This document shows, one piece after another, positions 49,580 through 59,055 of a DNA stretch of 64,000 nt. The notes under the pieces were generated by a model, which worked only from the letters and a program-made list of their open reading frames with translations, did not search any database and was not told the DNA's origin. Both the position numbers and the translations under genes were made by a program. Within the stretch, counting starts at the first letter, position 1, and each line of letters starts with the position of its first letter. The DNA comes from Streptomyces sp. NRRL S-37. GTDB lineage: Bacteria; Actinomycetota; Actinomycetes; Streptomycetales; Streptomycetaceae. Where the stretch lies: contig NZ_JOIZ01000014.1 of the NCBI RefSeq assembly GCF_000721605.1, positions 100,786 through 164,785 of the forward strand, given 5' to 3'.

Positions 49580-52264
49580 TCAGCCCTCGTCGTCCGCCAG
49601 CTCCGCGACCCCCGTGATCCTGTGCAGCGGATACGTCCGCACCTCGTCCGCGGTGTGGTCGTACGCCGTGACGAAGCCGCCCTCCACCCGGACCGGGGCG
49701 ATGACGCGCTGGCTGGCGCCGCCCTCGGCGTTGACGTAGCCGATCCACAGCGCCTCGCCGGTGAGGACGGCGGCCTGCACGGTGGCGAGGGTCTCGGCGG
49801 CGGTCGTACGGGGCGGCTCCCCGCGGTCCGGCTCGCTCCCGGCGGCCGGTCTGCGCGGGGCGGTGGAGGCCAGGTCGCCGGCGCGGACGGCGCGGACCGC
49901 CGCCGTGAGCAGGGTGTCGTCGGGGACCGGCGGCCCGTCCGGGACCGGCGCGGGGGGAGTGCGCGGCGGGGTGCGGTGGGCGTCGGCGCGGGCGATCACC
50001 ACATCGCCCTCCGCCGACTCGGCGGCCGGCGCGAACCCCATCGCGCGCAGCCCCTCCAGCAGGCCGGCCGGACCGGCCTGCGCGGCCAGCACGGTCGGGG
50101 CCAGCCGGCGCAGGCCCAGCCCCGCGGCCCGCCTGTCGGCGAGGATCTCGCTGAGCACGGCGTCGTCGTCGCAGCGGACGTACGCCGAGGCGGCGCCCAC
50201 CCGCAGGTGCCCGTGCCTGCGGGCGACGTCGTCGATGAGGTACGCCAGCGGCTGCGGCACCGGCGTACGGGAGTGCGCGGCGAGGAAGGCGTGCAGGTCG
50301 GAGGCGGTCTGCCCGGCGTCGAGGGCGCGCCGTACCGAGCCGGGTGTGAACCGGTAGACGGTCGCGCCACCCTTCGACTCCACGTCCGCGAGGACCCCGA
50401 GCACGTCGGCGAGCGGACGCTCCAGCGGGCCCGGCGCCACCGCCGTCAGATCGGCCTGGAGGAGCACGTGGTCCAGCGGTTCGGGCAGCAGCGGCGCGAG
50501 CAGGCGGGCGGCGGCAGCGGCGGCCGCGGCCTGCTCGGCGGGGGAGAGCGGCGCCGGCGCCGGGGCGGGCCGGTGGTGCACGGGCAGCTTGTCGCCCGGC
50601 CCCTCGGACTCCGCCTCCGCCCGCCTGGCCGCGGGCGCGCCGATCAGCGCACGCCCGTGCGCGGACAGCGCGCCGCGCCCGGTGACGCCGAGCATCTCCG
50701 CCTCGGACAGCGTCCACCGCGCGATCCGCGCCCGCAGATCCTCACCGTCCCTCTCCGCCGGGGCCCCCTCCGCCCCGCGGACACCTCCGGCGACGGAGCC
50801 GTACGCACCCGCCCCCCTGCCGTCCCCGGCCCCGGGACCGCCCGGCGTCCGGTGCGCGCCCTCCGCCGCCGGAGCGGCCGTACCGGCGGAACCCCGCCCG
50901 CCCCCGCGCGGGGGGCGTTCCCAGCGCAGCCGTGCCAGGACCGACTCCAGGACCGGTGCGGTTCCCTCCGGGAGGCCGGACAGCAGGGCCAGGACCCTGT
51001 GCCGTACCTCCGGGGCCGCCGAGCGGTCCAGGCCCGGGCCCAGGGCCGACAGTGTGCGGTCCTTCGCGTCCCGCCCGCCGACCAGCCCCGCCGTCCGGGT
51101 CGCCGTCAGCCACGCCGTGGCCAGGTGCGCCCACCGCTCCGCGTCCGGCCGTTCGCGCCACTGGTCGTACGCCGGGGTCGCCGCGTACCGCTCGTCGGCC
51201 TCCCCGTCGGAGGCCAGCAGCCCGGCCGTGTAGGCGAGTTCCACCCAGAACGCGGCCACCGGCTCGGGCACGTCCAGGGCGGCGGCGGTCCGCTTCAGGT
51301 CCCGTACGCTCAGCCCGCCCGCCCGCAGCACCGCCGGGCCGCCCTCGTGCCAGTCCTTCAGCAGCTCCTCGACCGTCGACAGCGCCGTGTACGCCTGCCC
51401 GGCCGCCGTCGCGTCCACCACCTGCGGACGGTGCGCGGCGGCCGCCTCGACGGGCGGCGGCGACGGCTCCACCGTCCGGTGCGCCCGTCCGGCCCGCAGC
51501 CGCAGCGCGACCTCGCGCGGCAGGACGACCGTCCCGGGCGCCGTCGGCAGCAGCAGCCCCCGGTCGAGCAGCCAGCGCAGCCGGGGTGCGGGATCGGCGG
51601 TGACCTGCCCGTACGGCGGGCCCCAGACCAGCCGCTCCAGCACCTCCACGGACTCGGCCGGCGCCCCGTCGAGCAGCGCCGACATCCGCTCCGGGTCGTC
51701 GAACAGGGCGGTCAGCGCGGCCACGGCGGACACCGAGTCGTGCGTCGACGGCAGTCCCGCCGCCGCCACGATCTCCTGGATCCGCCCCGGTGACATCCCG
51801 GCGGTGGCCTCCCGCACGGTCGGCCCGAGCCCGGTCGGCGAGGGGTGCTGCGGCGACGGCGCCAGCAGCTCACGGGCGGTGCGCACCAGCCGCAGCCGGT
51901 CGTCACCGCCCCACACCAGCGCCTGCTCGCGCAGCACGCCGAGCGCGTGCGGCAGCGCGGCACGGACCGCCGGGTCGCGGTCGTCGCCCGCCATCAGCCC
52001 GAGCAGTTCGCCGTACGACGCCGGATCCGCCGCCACGGCCAGCGCCTGCGCCGTCTGCAGCGTGAACCGGTCCAGCCGCTCCAGAGCCCGTACGACCGAG
52101 GCGCGGGTGCCGGCGCGGGTGGCGAGCTGGGTGAGGTCGGTGGGCACGGGCGTGACGAGGTCCGGCCGGCCGCGCAGCAGCGCGGCCAGCGCCGCGTCGT
52201 CCCGCCCCCGGAGGGCCTCGGCGAGGGATCGGGGGGCCGCCGCGGGCTTCTCCTCGGTGCTCAT
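49580..52264 (-). CDS. Large helicase-associated (XPB/Ssl2-like) domain protein
   Basis: 894 residues. The N-terminal two-thirds is Ala/Leu-rich helical (SLAEALRGRDDAALAALLRGRPDLVTPVP, VEVLERLVWGPPYGQV, LLDRGLLLPTAPGTVVLPREVALRLR), and the C-terminal part carries the helicase_C_3/WYL-like fold: PLPLSPAEQ region, VLLQADLTAVAPGPLERPLADVL, ALWIGYVNAEGGASQRVIAPVRVEGGFVTAYDH. There are no Walker motifs, so it is not itself an ATPase. Its location next to XPB suggests it works with that helicase. Residues about 450-510 are low-complexity Gly/Arg/Ala. Confidence 0.85.
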   Translation of the reverse strand: MSTEEKPAAAPRSLAEALRGRDDAALAALLRGRPDLVTPVPTDLTQLATRAGTRASVVRALERLDRFTLQTAQALAVAADPASYGELLGLMAGDDRDPAVRAALPHALGVLREQALVWGGDDRLRLVRTARELLAPSPQHPSPTGLGPTVREATAGMSPGRIQEIVAAAGLPSTHDSVSAVAALTALFDDPERMSALLDGAPAESVEVLERLVWGPPYGQVTADPAPRLRWLLDRGLLLPTAPGTVVLPREVALRLRAGRAHRTVEPSPPPVEAAAAHRPQVVDATAAGQAYTALSTVEELLKDWHEGGPAVLRAGGLSVRDLKRTAAALDVPEPVAAFWVELAYTAGLLASDGEADERYAATPAYDQWRERPDAERWAHLATAWLTATRTAGLVGGRDAKDRTLSALGPGLDRSAAPEVRHRVLALLSGLPEGTAPVLESVLARLRWERPPRGGGRGSAGTAAPAAEGAHRTPGGPGAGDGRGAGAYGSVAGGVRGAEGAPAERDGEDLRARIARWTLSEAEMLGVTGRGALSAHGRALIGAPAARRAEAESEGPGDKLPVHHRPAPAPAPLSPAEQAAAAAAAARLLAPLLPEPLDHVLLQADLTAVAPGPLERPLADVLGVLADVESKGGATVYRFTPGSVRRALDAGQTASDLHAFLAAHSRTPVPQPLAYLIDDVARRHGHLRVGAASAYVRCDDDAVLSEILADRRAAGLGLRRLAPTVLAAQAGPAGLLEGLRAMGFAPAAESAEGDVVIARADAHRTPPRTPPAPVPDGPPVPDDTLLTAAVRAVRAGDLASTAPRRPAAGSEPDRGEPPRTTAAETLATVQAAVLTGEALWIGYVNAEGGASQRVIAPVRVEGGFVTAYDHTADEVRTYPLHRITGVAELADDEG

Positions 52265-52381
52265 CCGCCTCACGTTAGCGGGTGGGTACGCCGGTGGCGT
52301 GCCGGGAGTTGGGTCGGCCGGTCCCACTCGCGGTACCGTCGGGCGACGGTGTCCCGACGCATCCGTCCCGGAGGGGACTTC

Positions 52382-53572
52382 GTGGGTATCGAGAGCGACC
52401 AGGTCGTCTACGAGTATCTGAGCCGCGTCGGCGACGTGGCGCAGCAGCGGCAGTTGCCGTCGGCGGCCCGTATGCGGCTGGTGGCCGGGCTGCGCGACGA
52501 GATCGACCGGCGGCGGGCGAAGGCCGTGGTCGATTCGCCCGCGGCGGTCCGCCGCATCATCTCCCGCATCGGCACGCCGACCGAGGTCGTCACGGCGGCC
52601 GAGGACACCTCCGCCGCCGCCGCGCCGCCTGCGGCTGTGCCGGTGCAGCGGGAGCGGGAGGGCGGCGCGGGGGCCCGCGAGGACGCGCGCGCGGGGGCCC
52701 GCGACGGCGCCCGCGAGGATGCCCGTGCCGACGCCCGCACCGAAGCCCGCGAGGACGCCCGCACCGAAGCCCGCGAGGACGCCCGCACCGAAGCCCGCGA
52801 GGACGCCCGCAAGGGCGCCCGTGCCGGGGCCCGCGAGGACGCCCGTGCCGGGGCCCGCGAGGACGCCCGTGCCGGCCGCCCCAAAGGCGTCCTGCGCCGG
52901 CTCGTCCCCCGGCCCCGTCCTGTCGCCGGGGCGCCGGACGGCGGACCCGCCTCCGCCCCCGCCCACGTACCGTCCCCGCCGCACCGGGCCGGCACGGACG
53001 AACTCGGTGACAGTGCCACCCAGCCCGACTGGTGGCGGGTGGACAACAGCGCGTTCGGCATCGGTGACGAGGTGCCGGGCTTCGTCGGCGGGGTCGAGAT
53101 CCCCGAACTCCTCAAGCCGCCCCCGGCGAGGGAGAAGGAGGAAACGCCGGCCGAGCCGGCCGCCGCGCCCGAGGCGGAGGAGGAGCCCGCCGCTTCCCGC
53201 CGTCGCCGCCGCTTCCTTCCGCGCCTGCCGTCCGGCCGCTGGAGCAACCCCCTGCTCCTGCTCGCCGCCGGCCTGCTGGTCGCCGGGGCCGTGATCGGTG
53301 ACTGGCGCGCCCTGCTCCTGGGCTGGCTCATCGCCTACGCCTCCCGTCGCCTGACCCAGGCGGAGATCAAATGGGCGGTGGTGATCCTTCCCGGCCTCGC
53401 GCTCGCGGGCGGTGTCGTGTGGCTCTGGGGGAGGACGGCGGGGCGCTGGGGTACGCCCATCGCCGAGGGGCACATGAACGCCGCGATCTCCGAGACCTGG
53501 CCGTGGGTCATCCGGGCCGCGGCCCTCACCACGGCGCTGTTCCTGGTCTGGCGCTCACAGCGCCAACGCTGA
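52382..53572 (+). CDS. Membrane protein with Ala-Arg-Glu-Asp repeat tract
   Basis: 396 residues from GTG 52382 (GGAGGGGACTTC upstream). A folded N-terminal part ([40 protein letters not shown]...[12 protein letters not shown]) leads to a repetitive region of eight-residue steps ([16 protein letters not shown]) at about 98-165, then a Pro/Ala linker and three transmembrane helices near the C-terminus ([50 protein letters not shown]). Family not recognised beyond similarity to Streptomyces integral membrane proteins. Confidence 0.75.
   Translation: MGIESDQVVYEYLSRVGDVAQQRQLPSAARMRLVAGLRDEIDRRRAKAVVDSPAAVRRIISRIGTPTEVVTAAEDTSAAAAPPAAVPVQREREGGAGAREDARAGARDGAREDARADARTEAREDARTEAREDARTEAREDARKGARAGAREDARAGAREDARAGRPKGVLRRLVPRPRPVAGAPDGGPASAPAHVPSPPHRAGTDELGDSATQPDWWRVDNSAFGIGDEVPGFVGGVEIPELLKPPPAREKEETPAEPAAAPEAEEEPAASRRRRRFLPRLPSGRWSNPLLLLAAGLLVAGAVIGDWRALLLGWLIAYASRRLTQAEIKWAVVILPGLALAGGVVWLWGRTAGRWGTPIAEGHMNAAISETWPWVIRAAALTTALFLVWRSQRQR
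52667..52876 (+). repeat. In-gene 24-bp tandem repeats
   Basis: GCCCGCACCGAAGCCCGCGA-type units of 24 bp occur three times in a row (52732-52803), followed by two of the form GCCCGTGCCGGGGCCCGCGA. The in-frame period encodes [16 protein letters not shown], so copy number can change without shifting the frame. Confidence 0.75.
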
Positions 53573-53651
53573 TCCTTCGGTTCGGCCACGGCCGACAGGT
53601 CCTGCCCGCGGCTACGGGCGGCGCGCCTGCCCGTGGCCGGGGGTTGGGACA

Positions 53652-54290
53652 ATGGCGCGCATGGCCATCAACGCCCCCCTCCCGCCCACCGTCGGTTTCG
53701 ACCTCGACATGACGCTCATCGACTCCCGCCCCGGCATCCGCGCCTGCTACCTCGCGCTGGCCGAGCGGACCGGGACGTACATCGACGCCGACCTCGCGGT
53801 CACCCGCCTCGGCCCGCCGCTGGTGGACGAGCTGGCCCACTGGTTCCCTGCCGAGCGGGTCGACGAGACGGCGGACCTCTACCGGGCGATGTACCCGGCG
53901 TACGCGATCACCGCCACGCCCGCCCTCCCCGGCGCCCGTGAGGCGATAGCCGCCGTGCGGGAGGCGGGCGGGCGGGCGATCGTCGTCACCGCCAAGTACG
54001 AGCCCAACGCCAAACTGCACCTGGCCCACCTCGGCATCGAGCCGGACGCCGTGATCGGGAACCTGTGGGCCGAGCAGAAGGCGCTCGCGCTGCGCGAGCA
54101 CGAGGCCGCCGTCTACGTCGGCGACCACGTGGGCGACGTGCGCGGCGCGCGGGCCGCCGGCGCGCTGTCCGTCGCCGTCGCCAGCGGTCCCTGTGACGCC
54201 ACGGAGCTGCGCGAGGCCGGCGCGGACGTCGTCCTCACCGGTCTGCCGGAATTCCCGCGGTGGTTTTCGGACTACTGCTCGAACGGCTGA
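53652..54290 (+). CDS. HAD-family phosphatase
   Basis: 212 residues. DLDMTLIDSRPG at about 15-26 supplies the nucleophile/acid Asp pair, AIVVTAKYEPNAKLHL motif II/III and YVGDHVGDVRGARAAG the Mg2+-binding acidic pair. A small helical cap sits between motif I and II (phosphoglycolate-phosphatase type). It should dephosphorylate a small metabolite. ATG 53652 or ATG 53661 both possible. Confidence 0.88.
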   Translation: MARMAINAPLPPTVGFDLDMTLIDSRPGIRACYLALAERTGTYIDADLAVTRLGPPLVDELAHWFPAERVDETADLYRAMYPAYAITATPALPGAREAIAAVREAGGRAIVVTAKYEPNAKLHLAHLGIEPDAVIGNLWAEQKALALREHEAAVYVGDHVGDVRGARAAGALSVAVASGPCDATELREAGADVVLTGLPEFPRWFSDYCSNG

Positions 54291-54301
54291 CCGGAAACCG
54301 C

Positions 54302-54580
54302 TCAGGAAACCGGACCCGAAACCTGCCCGGAAACCTGTCCCGCCCGTGCCCGGCGGCGCCCCGCCGCGGCCGAACGCAGTACGCCCGCGCCGGCCATCAG
54401 GAATCCGACGGCCATGAACATGCTCAGCCCGAACATGTACGTGGGAAAGGGCGTCGTCCCGAGGAACAACGGGGCCACGGTGACCAGAGTGGCCACGGCG
54501 CCGACGAAGAAGACGAGGGCGCCGGCACGGACCAGACCGTCACCGGGCGCGGGGGAATTCGCTTGGGTTTTGTCACGCAC
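54302..54580 (-). CDS. Small membrane protein, two helices
   Basis: 92 residues from GTG 54580. Two hydrophobic segments (VRAGALVFFVGAVATLVTVAPLFLG and YMFGLSMFMAVGFLMAGAGVL) flanked by a short disordered N-terminus and basic C-terminus. A TACCCT about seven bases before the GTG suggests a leaderless transcript. Convergent with the HAD gene. No domain recognised. Confidence 0.65.
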   Translation of the reverse strand: MRDKTQANSPAPGDGLVRAGALVFFVGAVATLVTVAPLFLGTTPFPTYMFGLSMFMAVGFLMAGAGVLRSAAAGRRRARAGQVSGQVSGPVS

Positions 54581-54744
54581 CGGACCAGGGTAGTTCCCAG
54601 CGCGAAGGAACAACCGGGTGACGTCTTGTCACCGGCCCGAAGACCATTAGCCTTGGTACCGGCGGGTCATCGGGCCCGCCCGAGTGCTATCAAGAGCCGT
54701 TTTCCGAAGCAGTTTTCCCGACGAGTACGAGGACGAGGACAGAC

Positions 54745-55128
54745 GTGCCCACCGGCAAGGTCAAGTGGTTCAACAGCGAGAAGGGCTTCGGCTTTCTCTC
54801 CCGTGACGACGGCGGGGACGTCTTCGTGCATTCCTCGGTCCTCCCCGCCGGAGTCGAGGCCCTCAAGCCGGGCCAGCGCGTCGAGTTCGGCGTGGTCGCC
54901 GGACAGCGCGGCGACCAGGCCCTCTCCCTGACCGTCCTGGACCCGGCCCCGTCGGTCGCGGCGGCCCAGCGCAAGAAGCCGGACGAGCTGGCCTCCATCG
55001 TCCAGGACCTGACGACCCTGCTGGAGAACATCACGCCGTCACTGGAGCGGGGCCGCTACCCCGACCGCGCGGCCGGCAAGAAGATCGCCGGCCTGCTCCG
55101 CGCGGTCGCCGACCAGCTCGACGTCTAG
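54745..55128 (+). CDS. Cold-shock domain protein with C-terminal extension
   Basis: 127 residues: a standard cold-shock domain (TGKVKWFNSEKGFGFLSRDDGGDVFVHSSVL, RNP1 KGFGFLS, RNP2 VFVHSSV) and then about 60 residues (KKPDELASIVQDLTTLLENITPSLERGRYPDRAAGKKIAGLLRAVADQLDV) that form a helical tail. The extension is typical of a conserved actinobacterial subfamily. GTG 54745 is the domain start. Convergent with mqnD, whose stop is eight bases away. Confidence 0.93.
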   Translation: MPTGKVKWFNSEKGFGFLSRDDGGDVFVHSSVLPAGVEALKPGQRVEFGVVAGQRGDQALSLTVLDPAPSVAAAQRKKPDELASIVQDLTTLLENITPSLERGRYPDRAAGKKIAGLLRAVADQLDV

Positions 55129-55135
55129 GGCCGGC

Positions 55136-55996
55136 TCAGGGGAACCGCAGCGCGTCCGGGCCGAGGGGCGGCACCAGTCCCTCGGCCGCCGCACGCGTGA
55201 GCAGCCCCCGTACGGCCGCGTAGCCGTCCTCGCCGAGACCGGCCGTGAACTCGTTGACGTACAGCCCGATGTGCTGGTCGGCGACGGCCGGGTCCATCTC
55301 CTGGGCGTGCTCCATGACGTACGGACGTGACACCTCCGGCTCGTCCCAGGCCATCCGCACCGAGGTGCGAATGGAGTCGGCGAGCCGTGTCAGCGTCTCC
55401 TCGCCCAGCGACCGCTTCGCGATGATCGCGCCCAGCGGGATCGGCAGCCCGGTGGTCCGCTCCCAGTGCTCACCCATGTCGGCCAGCTTGTGCAGCCCGT
55501 AGTCCTGGTAGGTGAAGCGCGCCTCGTGGATGACGAGTCCCGCGTCGACCTTCCCGTCCCGTACGGCGGGCATGATCTCGTGGAACGGCATCACCACGAT
55601 CTCGCCCACCCCACCGGGTACGACGTCCGCCGCCCACAGCCGGAACAGCAGGTACGCCGTCGACCGCTCGCTCGGCACCGCGACCGTACGGCCGGTCAGG
55701 TCCGTCCCGGCCTCCCGGCTCAGCACCAGAGGCCCGCAGCCCCGCCCCAGCGCGCCCCCGCAGGGGAGCAGGGCGTAGTCGTCGAGGACGTACGGCAGGA
55801 CCGCGTACGACACCTTCAGCACGTCCAGCTCACCGCGCTCGGCCATGCCGTTGGTGAGGTCGATGTCGGCGAACGTCACGTCGACGGCGGGCGCGCCGGG
55901 GACACGGCCGTGGGCGAGGGCGTCGAAGACGAAGGTGTCGTTCGGGCAGGGCGAGTAGGCGATCCGCAGGCGCTGCTGCTGCTCAGGGGTGGTCAT
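55136..55996 (-). CDS. mqnD: 1,4-dihydroxy-6-naphthoate synthase
   Basis: 286 residues of the periplasmic-binding-protein-like fold used by MqnA/MqnD. AYSPCPNDTFVFDALAHG, DVTFADIDLTNGMAERGELDVLKVS, PSERSTAYLLFRLW and DAGLVIHEARFTYQDYGL are family hallmarks. It makes 1,4-dihydroxy-6-naphthoate in the futalosine route to menaquinone. Its start overlaps the mqnB stop by 14 bp, so the two are coupled. S. coelicolor SCO4326 is the counterpart, from memory. Confidence 0.95.
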   Translation of the reverse strand: MTTPEQQQRLRIAYSPCPNDTFVFDALAHGRVPGAPAVDVTFADIDLTNGMAERGELDVLKVSYAVLPYVLDDYALLPCGGALGRGCGPLVLSREAGTDLTGRTVAVPSERSTAYLLFRLWAADVVPGGVGEIVVMPFHEIMPAVRDGKVDAGLVIHEARFTYQDYGLHKLADMGEHWERTTGLPIPLGAIIAKRSLGEETLTRLADSIRTSVRMAWDEPEVSRPYVMEHAQEMDPAVADQHIGLYVNEFTAGLGEDGYAAVRGLLTRAAAEGLVPPLGPDALRFP

Positions 55997-56702
55997 GCTG
56001 TATCCAACTCTTCAGGACGGGCGCGAGCTTCCCGAAACCCTCGGTGAGGGCGCTCAGGGCGTCGCCGATGCGCCAGGCGGCGCGGTCGCGTGGGCCGACG
56101 GGGTTCGACACCGCCCGCACCTCCAGCACGGGCCGGCCCTGTGCGACGGCCGCCTCGGCCACACCGAAGCCCTCCATGCCCTCGGCGAGGGCGTCCGGGT
56201 GGCGGGCGCGCAGTGCGGCTGCCCGGTCGGCGGTGCCGGTGACGGTGGAGACGGTGAGGACGGTGCCGGGGCGGGCGCCCGTCACCCGGACGGCCTCCCG
56301 TACGAGGGACCGCGGGGAGGGGTGCGTGACGTGCCCGAAGCCCAGTTCGGTGACGGGGAGGAAGCCGTCCGCGGTCTCGGCGCCGAGATCGGCCACCGTG
56401 ATCATGCGGGAGACGACGAGCGAGCCGAGGGGCGCCTCGGGCTGGAACCCCCCGCCGATGCCGGCGCAGACGACGAGACCGTAAGGGGTGCCGTCCAGCG
56501 CGGCGGCGGTCAGCGCCGCGGCGGTGGAGGCGGCGGCCGCGGCGGGCCCGACACCGGCGGCCAGCAGGTCGAACCCGCCGCCCGTGCGGACCAGGCTCAC
56601 CCCGGGAAGGTGCACGTGCTCCGCGTCCCCGGGGAACGCCCCGGCCACCGCGTCCCGCTCGGCGGGGACCGCGGTGACCACGAGGACGCGTGAGGACGAC
56701 AC
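55983..56702 (-). CDS. mqnB: Futalosine hydrolase
   Basis: 239 residues from GTG 56702. The purine-nucleoside-phosphorylase-like fold is shown by VTAVPAERDAVAGAFPG, LLAAGVGPAAAAAST, VVCAGIGGGFQ, LGSLVVSRMITVADLG and the catalytic region AEGMEGFGVAEAA. It releases hypoxanthine from futalosine. It is second in the strand order DUF2771-mqnB-mqnD. No strong ribosome site; the start lies just after the upstream stop. Confidence 0.93.
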   Translation of the reverse strand: MSSSRVLVVTAVPAERDAVAGAFPGDAEHVHLPGVSLVRTGGGFDLLAAGVGPAAAAASTAAALTAAALDGTPYGLVVCAGIGGGFQPEAPLGSLVVSRMITVADLGAETADGFLPVTELGFGHVTHPSPRSLVREAVRVTGARPGTVLTVSTVTGTADRAAALRARHPDALAEGMEGFGVAEAAVAQGRPVLEVRAVSNPVGPRDRAAWRIGDALSALTEGFGKLAPVLKSWIQHDHP

Positions 56703-56713
56703 GACCGGACCGG

Positions 56714-57214
56714 TCAGTCTTCCTTCTTCTTCAGCCGGAAGGACCACAGCCCCGTGGCCGACTGCTCGCCCTCCTTGATCGACACCAGGGTCGAGTCGCC
56801 CTGGGCGCCGTACTGGGCGTTGAAGAACACGCTGCCCGGGATGGCCTGGTAGGTCTTCTTGCTGGAGTCGACCAGCGGCTGACCGTTCATCAGGATGGTC
56901 CAGCCGTGGTCGGCGATCTCCGGGTCGACGCCGAAGCGCACTTCCTTGGTGGCGTCGACGGTGATCTCGTCGATGCCCTTGTCCTGGAGGCACTTGTTGA
57001 GCGTCTCGGTGTTCAGGGCCTCGCCCTCACCACCACAGGTGGCCTCCGAGCTCACCGAGTCGCCGCCCACCGTGATGGTGGCCATCGGCGTCGGCTTGTC
57101 ACAGGCGGCCAGGACGAGCAGTCCGGCGGATACGGCGCCGACGGCGGCGACGGCACGGCGGCGTCGCACAGCGCGGTGACTCAGAGCGGCTGCGCCGCGG
57201 GGCAACGTGGTCAT
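56714..57214 (-). CDS. DUF2771 lipoprotein
   Basis: 166 residues from ATG 57214. A long signal (HRAVRRRRAVAAVGAVSAGLLVLAAC) ends in a lipobox LAAC, so it is lipid-anchored. The remaining domain with TCGGEGEALNTETLNKCLQDKG matches DUF2771, and the two Cys may form a disulfide. No activity known. It is 11 bp upstream of mqnB and likely cotranscribed with it. Confidence 0.85.
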   Translation of the reverse strand: MTTLPRGAAALSHRAVRRRRAVAAVGAVSAGLLVLAACDKPTPMATITVGGDSVSSEATCGGEGEALNTETLNKCLQDKGIDEITVDATKEVRFGVDPEIADHGWTILMNGQPLVDSSKKTYQAIPGSVFFNAQYGAQGDSTLVSIKEGEQSATGLWSFRLKKKED

Positions 57215-57278
57215 GGGGCGAAGGCTATCTGGCGCGTCCGCCGCACTCCCCATGCGGGGGTACGGCGTGGCCGCGCCG

Positions 57279-58712
57279 TTACGCCACTCGCGCCCGCCCC
57301 GCGTTCCCCTGCCGGGCCGAACGGACCAGTCCCCGGACCGTGGTCAGCCAGCCCGCGGCGACGATCGCCGCGCCCACCGCCAGTCCCAGCGCGCCGATCA
57401 GCGGCATGGCGATGCCGATCGCGCCGCCCAGCACCCACGACATCTGCAGCAGCGTCTCCGAACGCGCGAACGCCGACGTCCGCACCAGCTCGGGCACGTC
57501 CCGCTGGATCAGCGCGTCCAGCGACAGCTTGGCCAGCGCCTGCGCGAACCCGGCGACCGCGGCGAGACACGCCACCAGGACCGCGCCGAAGAACGCGGCG
57601 GCCAGGATCGCCGCACTCACCACACACGCCACCACCGTCACGATGATGATCTCCGGGGCGCGCGACCGCAGCCACGCCCCGACCGCCGTACCGAGCGCGT
57701 TGCCCGCCCCCGCCGCCACGCCCACTATGCCGAGGGACACGGCGGCGCTCTGCCCCGTCATCGGGTGCTCGCGCAGCAGGAAGGCGAGGAAGAAGATCAG
57801 GAAGCCGGTGAGGCAGCGGATGGAGGCGTTGGCGCCGAGCGCGTGGGTGACGGCCGGACCGACCGTCCGCAGGCCGGGACGTTTCTCCGCCTTGCCGCGC
57901 GGGCCGTGCAGATGCCGTTCGTCGGCGGCGAGCAGCGCCACGTCCTCGCCCTTCGCGGAGTCCACCTTCGGCGGCAGCCGGAAGGACAGGAACATCCCCG
58001 CCACGAAGATCACGAACGCCCCGTACAGCGGCCAGCGCGGCCCGACCTGCTGCAGGCCCGCGCCGACCGGCGCGGCGATCCCGGTCGCCAGCAGCCCGCC
58101 GAGGGTGACCCGCGAGTTCGCCTTCACCAGGGAGAAGGCGGGCGGCAGCAGCCGCGGCACGACCGCGCTGCGGACCACCCCGTACGCCTTCGACGAGACC
58201 AGCACGCCCAGCGCCGCCGGATACAGCTCCAGCCCGCCGGTGACGACCGCGCCGGACAGCACCAGCGCGAGCAGCGCCCGGGCGAGCATCGCGCCGGCCA
58301 TGGCGGCGCGGCGGCCGTGCGGGATGCGGTCGAGGAGCGGGCCGATCACCGGGGCGAGGAGGGTGAACGGTGCCATGGTGATGGCGAGGTAGAGGGCGAC
58401 CCGGCCGCGCGCCTCGTCGGTCGGCACCGAGAAGAACACGGTGGACGCCAGCGCGACCGTGATCATGACATCGCCGGCGCCGTTCACGCCGTGCAGTTCG
58501 ATCAGCTTGCCGAGCCCGGACTCCCCGGCGCCGTGCGCGTGGGTCGCCCGGCGGATGCCCCGCGCGGTTCTGGTCACCGGGAAGTGCAGGGCGCGCCCGA
58601 ACGCGCGAAGGGGGCCGCCCGCCCGGCTCGTCCCGGAGCGTCGGCCGCTGCCCCTCACCCCTTTCGGCCCACCGGTCCCGGTGGCGCCCTGGGGTGTCCT
58701 CGCGGTAGCCAC
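57279..58712 (-). CDS. MFS transporter
   Basis: 477 residues from GTG 58712. A basic, disordered N-terminus of about 70 residues precedes 12 predicted helices (GDVMITVALASTVFFSVP, LYLAITMAPFTLLAPVIGPLLDRI, the LLDRIPHGRRAAM MFS loop, and so on). No drug-pump signature beyond that. The start is uncertain: no ribosome site; the frame is open further upstream but without helix coding bias. Confidence 0.82.
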   Translation of the reverse strand: MATARTPQGATGTGGPKGVRGSGRRSGTSRAGGPLRAFGRALHFPVTRTARGIRRATHAHGAGESGLGKLIELHGVNGAGDVMITVALASTVFFSVPTDEARGRVALYLAITMAPFTLLAPVIGPLLDRIPHGRRAAMAGAMLARALLALVLSGAVVTGGLELYPAALGVLVSSKAYGVVRSAVVPRLLPPAFSLVKANSRVTLGGLLATGIAAPVGAGLQQVGPRWPLYGAFVIFVAGMFLSFRLPPKVDSAKGEDVALLAADERHLHGPRGKAEKRPGLRTVGPAVTHALGANASIRCLTGFLIFFLAFLLREHPMTGQSAAVSLGIVGVAAGAGNALGTAVGAWLRSRAPEIIIVTVVACVVSAAILAAAFFGAVLVACLAAVAGFAQALAKLSLDALIQRDVPELVRTSAFARSETLLQMSWVLGGAIGIAMPLIGALGLAVGAAIVAAGWLTTVRGLVRSARQGNAGRARVA

Positions 58713-59055
58713 GACGCCATAGTGCCCCGAGATGGCCGTGTGTAATGCCGTATCGCCGCGGACGCCGCCCGTGGTGCGGCTGTACGGCCGAACGCCGGAG
58801 GCCGACGGGAACATGCCGCCGGGGCCGGCCGGCCGCCCCCGGAAACCGGCGCGCGGGACTCCGTAACAACCGTCGGTGTAGGCCCAGCGCACGCGAGAAG
58901 GTAGCGTGCGTATCTCAGCCATCCCGCAGAATGGATGGAGGCGCGCCCGAGCATGTTGTGGCGCGGACGTCGACGCGGTCCCACGGTCCGCTCCGTCCGC
59001 CCCCCGTGCTGGGAGTGGCGCACTCGTGAGACGGCGTAGGAGAGAAGCGATACCT
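58713..59055. other. Intergenic region between MFS and DUF3027 genes
   Basis: 343 bp between divergent genes. It is GC-rich without convincing coding bias; a 28-codon Arg-rich frame at 58953-59039 is not called. It should hold both promoters. Confidence 0.4.

Noticed and set aside
58953..59039. 28-codon Arg/Trp-rich frame ahead of the DUF3027 gene
   Set aside because: GGAGG is 12 bases away and there is no coding bias or homology I know; probably chance.
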